Shown in pieces: positions 1 to 6,051 of a stretch of DNA of 7,521 nt (the stretch's first letter is position 1; the number at the start of each line of letters is the position of its first letter). The stretch comes from Azonexus sp. (GTDB taxonomy: Bacteria > Pseudomonadota > Gammaproteobacteria > Burkholderiales > Rhodocyclaceae). A program made the translations under genes and the position numbers. Below the pieces are notes generated by a model. That model saw only the letters and a program-made list of their open reading frames with translations. It searched no databases and had not been told where the DNA came from. Location: contig JAITWU010000081.1 of assembly GCA_031285115.1 (NCBI GenBank), forward strand, positions 1 through 7,521, given 5' to 3'.

Positions 1-180
1 GTGTTGCAGCAGATTCTGGCTGGTCTGGCGCAGCTCATCGCTGGCCCCGCCGCGTAGCGCGAGAAAGAGAAACAACAGCAACATGCCGATCACCGGGCCG
101 GGAACCGGCAGCGCCAAAGTGCGGGCCAGCACTTCACCTGCCAGTTGAAAGACGAGCAGCAAAGAGAGAGCGGAAATCAC
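1..180 (-). CDS. CidA/LrgA family holin-like membrane protein, N-terminal part (runs off left edge)
   Basis: This is the first 60 codons of a leftward gene whose C-terminus lies outside the window. The translation shows a hydrophobic helix with the family-type FQLAGEVLAR segment (residues 11-20). The conserved LPVPGPVIGMLLL stretch (23-35) and a second hydrophobic helix reaching the ALRGG turn follow. This pattern is typical of CidA/LrgA proteins, small inner-membrane proteins of about 115-140 residues related to holins and associated with murein hydrolase export and cell lysis or metabolite export. The start is a GTG at 178-180, chosen because GGAGG (complement of 187-191) lies 6 nt upstream and the hydrophobic family domain begins immediately after it. 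The frame stays open further upstream but offers no ATG with a ribosome site. An LrgB/CidB partner would be expected just outside the left edge. The family call is firm; the physiological role is inferred from the family. Confidence 0.85.
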   Translation of the reverse strand, partial: MISALSLLLVFQLAGEVLARTLALPVPGPVIGMLLLFLFLALRGGASDELRQTSQNLLQH

Positions 181-186
181 GAACAG

Positions 187-191
187 CCTCC
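187..191 (-). promoter_or_regulatory. Ribosome binding site of the CidA/LrgA-like gene
   Basis: The top strand reads CCTCC, giving GGAGG on the coding strand, a full Shine-Dalgarno core 6 nt before the GTG codon. It decides in favour of the GTG start over in-frame upstream extensions. Confidence 0.7.
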
Positions 192-286
192 AAACGATAA
201 AGGCGAGCAGTTTATTGGAGATCGGGGGCGCGACGGCCCATAAAAAATGTCAAAAATAACAATTTATGCGGCAAGAATTGATTTTC

Positions 287-315
287 TTGGGGTATTTGTT
301 GAAATCGTGTAGAGT
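287..315 (+). promoter_or_regulatory. Candidate sigma-70 promoter for the small Gln-rich protein gene
   Basis: TTGGGG at 287-292 and TAGAGT at 310-315 are separated by 17 nt, about 35 nt before the start codon. Both hexamers are only partial matches to TTGACA and TATAAT, so this is a weak prediction supported mainly by spacing and by the AT-rich surroundings. Confidence 0.35.
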
Positions 316-337
316 GAAGGCTGGATGATGACTAATC

Positions 338-343
338 GAGGAG
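338..343 (+). promoter_or_regulatory. Ribosome binding site of the small Gln-rich gene
   Basis: GAGGAG lies 6 nt before the ATG at 350 and selects this start over the TTG at 344 and over the out-of-frame ATGs at 325 and 328. Confidence 0.65.
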
Positions 344-349
344 TTGAAC

Positions 350-577
350 ATGGCTATCCAATCGGTAACTGCAAGCAGCAACCCCTTCGTCACCTCAAGC
401 ACCGCAGCGCAGACGCAGCAGGCGCAACAAACGCAGCAGGCGCGTCAGGCCCAGCCGACGGAACAGCAAGCCAGACCACAGCCGCAACAGCGGGTCGAAG
501 CCAGCCAGGAGCCGCCCAAGCCGGTCACCAACGCCCAGGGGCAACGCACCGGCACGATGATCAACGTCACGGCCTGA
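350..577 (+). CDS. Small Gln-rich, probably disordered protein of unknown function (75 aa)
   Basis: I do not recognise this gene. It encodes 75 residues, 18 of them Gln, with no Cys. The low-complexity core of Gln, Ala, Arg, Thr and Pro (about residues 19-58) is built from repeated AQQ/TQQ-like units. The ends look different: a polar N-terminus (MAIQSVTASSNPF) and a C-terminus ending GTMINVTA. No signal peptide or membrane segment is visible, so it is probably cytosolic and disordered. The ATG at 350 is preferred because GAGGAG (338-343) lies 6 nt upstream. An in-frame TTG at 344 sits too close to that site. The gene is monocistronic in appearance, with a candidate promoter upstream and a strong terminator downstream. 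These flanking signals make it likely to be a real gene rather than a chance frame. Its function cannot be given. Confidence 0.65.
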   Translation: MAIQSVTASSNPFVTSSTAAQTQQAQQTQQARQAQPTEQQARPQPQQRVEASQEPPKPVTNAQGQRTGTMINVTA

Positions 578-602
578 AGCCGGGGCGACCGGGCCAACGA
601 CC

Positions 603-629
603 GGGAAGCAAATCAATGTGACGGCCCGA
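603..629 (+). repeat. Degenerate second copy of the INVTA-coding tail of the small gene
   Basis: The stretch 612-629 matches 560-577 at 15 of 18 positions. Both encode I-N-V-T-A, and the two changes within those codons are synonymous (AAC/AAT and GTC/GTG). The stop TGA of the first copy is CGA in the second. The second copy is 52 nt downstream, so it lies in another frame and after the stop. It looks like a remnant of a tail duplication or of a longer ancestral reading frame. Confidence 0.45.
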
Positions 630-646
630 GGGCCTTGCCTTGATCA

Positions 647-672
647 AAAGAGGACGCTGCGGCGTCCTTTTT
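647..672 (+). terminator. Intrinsic terminator after the small Gln-rich gene
   Basis: AGGACGC (651-657) pairs perfectly with GCGTCCT (662-668) around a TGCG tetraloop (658-661). TTTT follows at 669-672. The A-rich stretch before the stem (647-649) can pair with the T run, so the hairpin may also act on the opposite strand. A shorter GGCC...GGCC hairpin lies just upstream (623-634). Confidence 0.85.
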
Positions 673-681
673 GTTGTCCGG

Positions 682-710
682 TTTACAGGTATGCTTGCGC
701 GCTGGATAAC
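682..710 (+). promoter_or_regulatory. Candidate sigma-70 promoter for the membrane protein / oxidoreductase-FolB pair
   Basis: TTTACA (682-687, five of six to TTGACA) and GATAAC (705-710) are separated by 17 nt, immediately downstream of the terminator. The predicted transcript start near 717 would leave only a short leader before the ribosome site at 718-726. Confidence 0.4.
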
Positions 711-729
711 GAAAACAGGAGAGGGGTGA

Positions 730-1443
730 ATGGATCTGCTGCAAATCATCAAGCTGGTTTCCATCCCCGGGTGGGTTAAATATCTTTCGCTGGCCATCAT
801 ATCGGCCTGCATTGCGCTTGCCGTTTACGCCATTTTTGGCGGCGCGCATCTGGCCGAGGGGAGCGTGCTACAGGCGGGGATGGGTTTGCTGGGGATACTC
901 CTGCCGCTGGCGATTGCGATCATTTTTCTCTCCTTTTATGAAGCGGGCGTATCACCCCTGAAAAAGGCGACGGAAAAAATCCTGATGGAACTGATTCCGG
1001 GGACTTTGTCCCACATCCAGGCGGCTGACGGAAAGGAAGGACGGGCGCAGGTCGCGCCAATGTACATTCCGGAGCATCGTTGTCGCTATCTGATCAAATT
1101 GCCTGATGACAAGCTGATGCGTCTGGAAGTGGAGCTGAATGTCAAGAAAGTTTCCATCATTTTTTATTTCTGCCCCGACATGCCGCTCGGCTTGCCCGAC
1201 ATAAGAAAAAACATGGGGCATACACTGGATGGGGCGGAGAAAGAGAAATATGAAATCAATGCGGTTCTGTTTCATAAGGCGTGGGATGGGGTCGATTATC
1301 ATTGTTTGGCACTATATAAAATGCTGCCCTCCGACTTTCTCTGGAATTCAGCAGAAAAACTGTATTTCGCGCAGGATTTGCAGGTGATGCTCAATTCGGC
1401 GCTGCGGGAGGCGGGCGATCTGTTGGCGTTGGGTGAAAAATGA
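730..1443 (+). CDS. Unrecognised inner-membrane protein with two N-terminal helices and a soluble domain (237 aa)
   Basis: I do not recognise the family. Residues about 18-38 and 46-68 are strongly hydrophobic and form two membrane helices with a short loop between them. The remaining 165 or so residues are hydrophilic, mixed alpha/beta in character, and probably face the cytoplasm. The soluble part contains the segments CRYLIKLPDDKLMRLEVEL and VKKVSIIFYFCPDMP and many charged residues. No catalytic motif is evident. The ATG at 730 follows GGAGAGGGG (718-726). The stop codon overlaps the next start as ATGA (1440-1443), so translation of the downstream oxidoreductase-FolB gene is probably coupled to this one. 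The gene appears less GC-rich than its neighbours, with several A/T runs, which may indicate a different history. A membrane-anchoring or partner role for the flavoprotein is only a guess from the coupling. Confidence 0.75.
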   Translation: MDLLQIIKLVSIPGWVKYLSLAIISACIALAVYAIFGGAHLAEGSVLQAGMGLLGILLPLAIAIIFLSFYEAGVSPLKKATEKILMELIPGTLSHIQAADGKEGRAQVAPMYIPEHRCRYLIKLPDDKLMRLEVELNVKKVSIIFYFCPDMPLGLPDIRKNMGHTLDGAEKEKYEINAVLFHKAWDGVDYHCLALYKMLPSDFLWNSAEKLYFAQDLQVMLNSALREAGDLLALGEK

Positions 1444-2753
1444 CTGATCTGGCGTGGCAAGTCGATGTTGCCGTGATCGGCGCGGGGCCAGCGGGTTGCA
1501 GCGCGGCGTTGTGGCTGTCCGAGATGGGGTTTTCCGTTGCGCTGGTGGAGAAAGCCGGGCGTTTGCTGGCGCGGCTCGATGATTTGCAATTGCCGCAAAA
1601 CTGGGTTCTTGGCGCGCCAGCCACCTCAACTGCCGATCTGGCGCGGCAATATGCGGCGCATATCGAGATGCAGCCGGGGATACGCATCGCATTGGGCGAG
1701 ACGGTTGCCGAGGCTTGGCGCTCACGCCCGGATGGCTGGCGGTTTGTCACAACAACCGGGCGAACGATCAAGGCGGGCGCTGTCATCGTGGCGACGGGGC
1801 TGCAAGCGCGGACATTCGGCGCATCTTCCGGCTCCATTGCGCCGTTTGATGCGCAGCAACTGGTTCGCCAGCGGGCGGGCCTGCCGGTTGGCCGGTTTTT
1901 GCTCTTGGGCGGCGGCGACAATGCGGTTGAAAACGCCGTTTATCTGGCGCGGGCGGGACATGCCGTGACGCTATGGTCGAGAGACCGGTTGCGCGCCCAG
2001 TCTTATCTAATCAGACAGTTGGATTCTTTGCCGCTGGCGCGGCTATGTTTGCGCATCGCCCAGCCGATGCCTGAGCGCCTCGTCAGTGATATGACCGGCT
2101 GGCAAGTCGAGAGCGTTGCCTATGGGGCCGAATCGTTCGACCATGTCGCCGTGCTGTTCGGTAACGCGCCGGATCGCAGGGTGCTGCGCCTGCTCGCCGG
2201 GGCGGACGGAGCGGTAGAGGCTTTGCCGCAGGCCGGGGTTTTTGTCGCTGGCGATTTGAGTGGCCGCTGGCACCCGTGTATTTCGACGGCGATTGCCGAT
2301 GGCGTGGAAACAGCCAAACAAGTGCAGCGTTGGCTGCAACATGAGTTGCAACACGACCGGGCGCGGTTGGGTTCCGCCATTTCCGCCCCCGCCTCCGGCC
2401 AGCAGACCCTCTCCCTCACCGGCCTGCGTTTTGCCGCCAATGTTGGCATCCTTGCGCATGAGCGGGATGCGCCGCAGCCGATCGAGGTCGATGCCGAGTT
2501 GAATCTCGGGCCGCAGCCGCTGGCGCCGCGTGATGATGACATTACGCATGTGCTCGATTACCGCAAGGTGCGGCAGATCATCATTGATGAATGCACGGCG
2601 CGCCACGTCAATCTGCTCGAAAGCCTGGCGGGCAAGGTGTGCGCCCGCTTGCTGCAACTGCCGGGCGTGCAGGGGGTGCGGGTGAAGATCGTCAAGCTGG
2701 AGATATTCGACGATTGTGCGGTGGCGATTCGCCTCGCGGCGGGGAACTGGTAA
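1440..2753 (+). CDS. Fusion of a thioredoxin-reductase-like FAD/NAD(P)H oxidoreductase and dihydroneopterin aldolase (FolB) (437 aa)
   Basis: Residues 1-300 form a two-dinucleotide-binding flavoprotein. The FAD loop is GAGPAG (14-19) with E37 ending the fold, an ATG motif lies at 118-120, the NAD(P)H loop is GGGDNAVEN (157-165), and GVFVAGDL (266-273) is the second FAD motif. SRDRLR (180-185) places R181 and R185 like the NADPH-phosphate arginines of thioredoxin reductase. The CxxC redox pair of thioredoxin reductase is absent, so it resembles ferredoxin-NADP reductase-like relatives. Residues about 324-432 are a full FolB domain, which cleaves 7,8-dihydroneopterin to 6-hydroxymethyl-dihydropterin and glycolaldehyde in folate synthesis. 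By motif alignment E341 and K419 match the catalytic Glu and Lys, Y374 is conserved, and E394 anchors the pterin. The usual Pro after the Lys is Leu. A 20-residue linker joins the parts. The domain calls are strong. The physiological substrate could be another pterin, as in FolX-type relatives. Confidence 0.88.
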   Translation: MTDLAWQVDVAVIGAGPAGCSAALWLSEMGFSVALVEKAGRLLARLDDLQLPQNWVLGAPATSTADLARQYAAHIEMQPGIRIALGETVAEAWRSRPDGWRFVTTTGRTIKAGAVIVATGLQARTFGASSGSIAPFDAQQLVRQRAGLPVGRFLLLGGGDNAVENAVYLARAGHAVTLWSRDRLRAQSYLIRQLDSLPLARLCLRIAQPMPERLVSDMTGWQVESVAYGAESFDHVAVLFGNAPDRRVLRLLAGADGAVEALPQAGVFVAGDLSGRWHPCISTAIADGVETAKQVQRWLQHELQHDRARLGSAISAPASGQQTLSLTGLRFAANVGILAHERDAPQPIEVDAELNLGPQPLAPRDDDITHVLDYRKVRQIIIDECTARHVNLLESLAGKVCARLLQLPGVQGVRVKIVKLEIFDDCAVAIRLAAGNW

Positions 2754-2790
2754 GGCTCGCCAGCCTCCGCGCCAGCCCCCACGCCAGTTC

Positions 2791-2893
2791 ATTCCATTTC
2801 CAGATCAAACGATTACTTTGTCGACTTCGCTTGCCGTGCGACAGCACTGTCTGCGCTTCGTCTTCGCGTACTCGCTTGATCTGAAAATGGAAT
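2791..2893. repeat. Long imperfect inverted repeat, possible MITE-like or dispersed palindromic element
   Basis: The arm at 2791-2816 (starting ATTCCATTTCCAGATCAA) is complementary to 2868-2893 at 23 of 26 positions, with 17 of the outer 18 paired. The 51-nt interior contains a smaller palindrome, GACAGCACTGTC (2840-2851). No T run follows the right arm, so a simple intrinsic terminator is unlikely. It lies between the stop of the FolB fusion gene and the promoter of the fatty-acid operon. Its size (103 bp) and terminal repeats fit a non-autonomous mobile or dispersed element, but no flanking direct repeat is obvious. Confidence 0.6.
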
Positions 2894-2896
2894 CAG

Positions 2897-2922
2897 GCGG
2901 CGGCAAGAAACGCTTGCGCCGC
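2897..2922. other. GC-rich hairpin overlapping the -35 region of the tetR promoter
   Basis: CAAG (2904-2907) pairs with CTTG (2913-2916) around an AAACG loop. With one bulged G the stem extends outward to about ten base pairs. It has no T tract, so it is not called as a terminator. It may be chance in GC-rich DNA. Confidence 0.3.
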
Positions 2923-2943
2923 GCCAAGGATTTCTCTTATGAT
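2914..2943 (+). promoter_or_regulatory. Candidate promoter of the tetR-fadE-thiolase operon
   Basis: TATGAT (2938-2943, five of six to TATAAT) is preceded at 18 nt by TTGCGC (2914-2919). The -10 overlaps the left edge of the palindromic operator at 2940-2963, the usual layout for repression by a TetR protein. Confidence 0.5.
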
Positions 2944-2963
2944 TCAAACGAACGTATGAATCA
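2940..2963. promoter_or_regulatory. Palindromic operator, probable binding site of the adjacent TetR-family regulator
   Basis: The 24 bp consist of half-sites TGATTCAnACG and CGTnTGAATCA around a central AA. Twenty of the 24 positions fit perfect two-fold symmetry. The site overlaps the -10 hexamer and ends 11 nt before the regulator's start codon. Length and symmetry fit a TetR dimer-pair site. Binding would block RNA polymerase and autorepress the whole operon. The regulator FadP is known to control fatty-acid degradation in betaproteobacteria and could be the equivalent, but I cannot compare the motif here. Confidence 0.7.
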
Positions 2964-2974
2964 ATGAGGGAGTC

Positions 2975-3658
2975 ATGAGCGAAATTCGACCCGGCGATAC
3001 GCGCGACCGCATTCTCGATGCCGCCGAACGCCTGTTCATGGAAAACGGCTACGACGGCGCCTCGATGCGCCAGATTACGGGCGAGGCGGGCGTCAATCTG
3101 GCGGCGGTCAATTACCACTTCGGCTCCAAGGAGGCGCTGATCAGTGAGGTGTTTCGCCGCCGCCTCGACTGGCTCAACGAGGAGCGGATGCGCGCCCTCG
3201 ATGCGCACGAAGCCGCCGCCGAGGGGCAGCCGGTCAAGCCGTCGGCGATTGTCGATGCCTTTTTTGGCACGATGTTGCGCATGGCTGAAGATGAGACGCT
3301 CGGCGGCGTGACCTTTCTGCGCCTGCTGGGCCGGACGCTGGGCGAACCGTCGCAATTTATCCGCACCCTGATGGCGCACGAGTATCAGACGGTTATGGAA
3401 CGCTACAAAGCGGCCTTGTTCCGCGCCTTGCCGGAGGTGCCCAAGGCCGAGATTGTCTGGCGCTTCCATTTCATGCTCGGGGCGACTTCCTACGCCATTG
3501 CCGGGACGGACGCCCTGCGGCTGGTCACGGACTGGCAGATTGAGAACGAGGGCGAGATGGATCGTCTCGAAAACATGATGCCGCGCCTGATGTCTTTTTT
3601 GCTTGGCGGTCTGCGCGCGCCGCTGCCGCAGTTCCCGGGTGGCCCGCCGGACGCTTGA
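2975..3658 (+). CDS. TetR/AcrR-family transcriptional regulator, PsrA/FadP-like, of fatty-acid degradation (227 aa)
   Basis: The N-terminal TetR DNA-binding domain spans about residues 8-57. TRDRILDAAERLFMENGY leads into a helix-turn-helix at about 30-49 (SMRQITGEAGVNLAAVNYHF), followed by the typical GSKEAL. The rest is the helical ligand-binding and dimerisation region, of the kind found in PsrA-like regulators that respond to fatty acyl ligands. Length is usual for the family. The ATG at 2975 follows GAGGGAG (2966-2972) at short spacing. It is the first gene of an operon with fadE (37 nt gap) and a thiolase. A near-perfect palindrome lies directly upstream over the -10, so autoregulation and repression of the fad genes is the simplest model. 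The family is certain. The acyl-CoA or fatty-acid effector is inferred from gene context. Confidence 0.9.
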   Translation: MSEIRPGDTRDRILDAAERLFMENGYDGASMRQITGEAGVNLAAVNYHFGSKEALISEVFRRRLDWLNEERMRALDAHEAAAEGQPVKPSAIVDAFFGTMLRMAEDETLGGVTFLRLLGRTLGEPSQFIRTLMAHEYQTVMERYKAALFRALPEVPKAEIVWRFHFMLGATSYAIAGTDALRLVTDWQIENEGEMDRLENMMPRLMSFLLGGLRAPLPQFPGGPPDA

Positions 3659-3695
3659 AGCTGCCGGGTAAAACCAGAAAAACGGAGAAAACGCC

Positions 3696-6050
3696 ATGTT
3701 GCACAGCCCCGTCGCCTTCTTTTGCCTCATCGTTCTTGTGCTGGCTGCCGGATTGTTTTTGATCCCGCCGCTGCGCCGCAACCTCATCACCCGCCCGATT
3801 TTTGCCGCCTACCGCAAAGTCCTGCCGCAGATGTCCGACACCGAGCGCGAGGCGCTCGAAGCCGGAACGGTCTGGTGGGAGGGCGAACTGTTCCGGGGCA
3901 AACCCGATTGGCGGAAGTTGCAAAACTACCCGACGCCGACGCTGACGGCGGAGGAGCAATCCTTTCTCGATCACGAATGCGCCGAAGCCTGCCGTCTGGT
4001 CGATGACTGGCAGGTGACGCACGAGCTTTACGATCTTTCTGCCGAGACCTGGCGCTACCTCAAGGACAAGGGCTTTCTCGGCATGATTATCCCCAGGCGT
4101 TACGGCGGCCTCGGTTTTTCCGCCTACGCCCATTCGCAGGTGGTGACCAAGCTATCGACACGCTCGTCGGCCTTGTCGGTGACGGTGATGGTGCCCAACT
4201 CGCTTGGCCCTGCGGAATTGCTTTTGCATTACGGCACCGAGGCGCAGAAAAACCATTATCTGCCGCGTCTCGCCAAAGGCGTCGAGGTGCCCGCCTTTGC
4301 CTTGACCAGCCCGTGGGCGGGTTCGGATGCGGCGGCCATCCCCGATTTTGGCGTCGTCTGCAAAGGCCGTTATCAGGGCCAGGAGGTGCTCGGCATGAAT
4401 GTCACCTGGGACAAGCGTTACATCACGCTCGCTCCGGTGTGCACCCTGCTTGGCCTCGCCTTCCGCCTCTACGACCCGGACGGGCTGCTCGGCGACAAAA
4501 AAGACATCGGCATCACCTGCGCCCTCGTGCCTTACGATCATCCGGGCGTCGATACGGGGCGGCGTCATTTTCCGCTCAACGCCATGTTCATGAACGGTCC
4601 GACGCGCGGCGAAAATGTCTTCATGCCGCTCGATTTCATCATCGGCGGCCCGGCGATGGCCGGTCAGGGCTGGCGCATGCTGATGGAATGCCTTGCCGCT
4701 GGCCGCTCGATTTCGCTGCCCTCGTGCAATACCGGCATGGCGCAGACGACGGCGCGGGCGGTCGGCGCTTATGCCCGCGTCCGTTCGCAATTCAAGATGG
4801 CCGTTGGCCGTTTTGAAGGCGTCGAAGAGGCGCTCACCCGCATCGGCGCTTACACCTACATGATCGACGCGGTGCGCAAAATCACGGCGGGCGCGGTGGA
4901 TCTTGGCGAAAAGCCTTCGGTCGTCTCGGCCATCGCCAAATACCACGTCACCGAGCGCGCCCGGCAGGTGGTCAATGACGGCATGGATGTCATCGGCGGC
5001 AAGGGCATTTGCCTTGGCCCGTCGAACTTTTTGGGCCGCGCCTACCAGCAGACGCCAATCGGCATCACGGTCGAAGGCGCCAATATTTTGACCCGCTCGC
5101 TGATTATCTTCGGCCAGGGCGCGATTCGCTGCCATCCCTGGTTGCAGGCCGAAATGCAGGCGGCGCAAAACCCGGACGCCGGGCAGGGGCTGCTTGATTT
5201 CGACCGGGCGCTGTTCGGCCATCTCCGCTTTACCACCGCCAACAAGCTGCGGACTTTGTGGCTGGGCCTGACCGGCTCGCATTTCGCCCGCGTCAATGCC
5301 GATGTCGCGCCGGAAATGCGCCGTTACTATCAGCAACTCAACCGCTTTTCCGCCGCCTTCGCCTATCTTTCCGATGTTTCGCTGCTGGTGCTGGGCGGCA
5401 GCGTCAAGCGGCGGGAAAAACTCTCGGCCCGCCTCGGTGATATTTTGTCCCAGATGTATCTCATTTCCTGCACCCTCAAACGCTACGAGGCCGAAGGACG
5501 CCAACAGGCCGACGCGCCGCTCGCCCACTGGGCGATCTGGGATGCGATGTACAAAGCGCAGGAGGCGTTCGAGGGCGTGCTCGCCAACTTCCCGCTGCGC
5601 TTCGTCGCGGCGCTCTTGCGCTGGGTCATTTTCCCCTGGGGTCACCCTTACGTCGTGCCCTCCGACGAAGTCGGCCATGAGGCGGCGAGACGCCTGATTA
5701 CCCTCTCGGCAACGCGCGACCGGCTGACTGCCGAATGTTTCATCCAGCCGCGCGAAGACGATCCCGTCGGCGTCATCGAACTGGCGCTCCAGGCAACGCT
5801 GGAAGCCGAACCGATCGAAGCGAAAATCCGCGCTGCGGAAAAAACTGGTCGCTTCGACGGCAACCCGGCAGCCAATGTGCGCGACATCGCCGTGGTCGCT
5901 TTTGCGCAGGGCGTCATCGACGCGGCGGAATACGAAGTCATGAAGCGCCGCAATCACCTGCGCGACATCGTCGTCCGCGTCGATGATTTCCCCTTTGATT
6001 ACGGCGTGGCGACCGCCAACAAACCCGCCGCTGACCGCAAGGTGGCGTGA
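3696..6050 (+). CDS. fadE: FadE-type acyl-CoA dehydrogenase (784 aa)
   Basis: This enzyme catalyses the first step of beta-oxidation, FAD-dependent conversion of acyl-CoA to trans-2-enoyl-CoA. It is of the large FadE class (E. coli FadE is 814 residues). Residues about 5-25 form a hydrophobic N-terminal helix followed by PPLRR, fitting inner-membrane association. The dehydrogenase core spans about 80-475, with IPRRYGGLGFS near 132-142. VEGANILTR carries E460, which aligns with the catalytic base of the family, and the FadE signature IFGQGAIRCHP follows. The C-terminal third (about 480-765) is the extension typical of FadE (DUF1974). The usual TSPEAGSD substrate/flavin-loop motif reads TSPWAGSD here, with W207 in place of Glu. 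The start at 3696 has GGAG (3684-3687) 8 nt upstream. It lies 37 nt after tetR and 1 nt before the thiolase, so the three are almost certainly cotranscribed under the upstream operator. Confidence 0.95.
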   Translation: MLHSPVAFFCLIVLVLAAGLFLIPPLRRNLITRPIFAAYRKVLPQMSDTEREALEAGTVWWEGELFRGKPDWRKLQNYPTPTLTAEEQSFLDHECAEACRLVDDWQVTHELYDLSAETWRYLKDKGFLGMIIPRRYGGLGFSAYAHSQVVTKLSTRSSALSVTVMVPNSLGPAELLLHYGTEAQKNHYLPRLAKGVEVPAFALTSPWAGSDAAAIPDFGVVCKGRYQGQEVLGMNVTWDKRYITLAPVCTLLGLAFRLYDPDGLLGDKKDIGITCALVPYDHPGVDTGRRHFPLNAMFMNGPTRGENVFMPLDFIIGGPAMAGQGWRMLMECLAAGRSISLPSCNTGMAQTTARAVGAYARVRSQFKMAVGRFEGVEEALTRIGAYTYMIDAVRKITAGAVDLGEKPSVVSAIAKYHVTERARQVVNDGMDVIGGKGICLGPSNFLGRAYQQTPIGITVEGANILTRSLIIFGQGAIRCHPWLQAEMQAAQNPDAGQGLLDFDRALFGHLRFTTANKLRTLWLGLTGSHFARVNADVAPEMRRYYQQLNRFSAAFAYLSDVSLLVLGGSVKRREKLSARLGDILSQMYLISCTLKRYEAEGRQQADAPLAHWAIWDAMYKAQEAFEGVLANFPLRFVAALLRWVIFPWGHPYVVPSDEVGHEAARRLITLSATRDRLTAECFIQPREDDPVGVIELALQATLEAEPIEAKIRAAEKTGRFDGNPAANVRDIAVVAFAQGVIDAAEYEVMKRRNHLRDIVVRVDDFPFDYGVATANKPAADRKVA
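6039..6045 (+). promoter_or_regulatory. Ribosome binding site of the thiolase gene, inside the end of fadE
   Basis: AAGGTGG lies in the last codons of fadE, 6 nt before the ATG at 6052. It supports that start over the upstream in-frame ATG at 5983, which would give a 68-nt overlap and a non-homologous 23-residue extension. Confidence 0.6.
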
Positions 6051-6051
6051 A

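Larger units (their letters stand above)
181..349. other. Divergent intergenic spacer
   Basis: This 169-nt spacer separates the leftward CidA/LrgA-like gene from the rightward small Gln-rich gene. The part from about 241 to 300 is distinctly AT-rich compared with the rest of the window, as expected for a region holding divergent promoters. I see no convincing leftward -35/-10 pair. No RNA gene or strong hairpin is visible. Confidence 0.6.

Noticed and set aside
325..621. Alternative 98-codon frame overlapping the small Gln-rich gene
   Set aside because: It has no ribosome site before ATG 325, whereas ATG 350 in the other frame has GAGGAG at 6 nt.
2791..2893. Inverted repeat as an intrinsic terminator
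   Set aside because: The loop is about 50 nt and no T run follows either arm, so a Rho-independent terminator is not supported.
2754..2974. Possible small genes in the spacer before tetR
   Set aside because: The frames run through the inverted repeat and hairpin and have no ribosome site. The region is better explained by the repeat, promoter and operator.
2813..3790. Minus-strand open frame of 325 codons across tetR
   Set aside because: It is antisense to the TetR gene and its promoter, lacks a convincing ribosome site and has the Arg/Gln-rich composition of a shadow frame.
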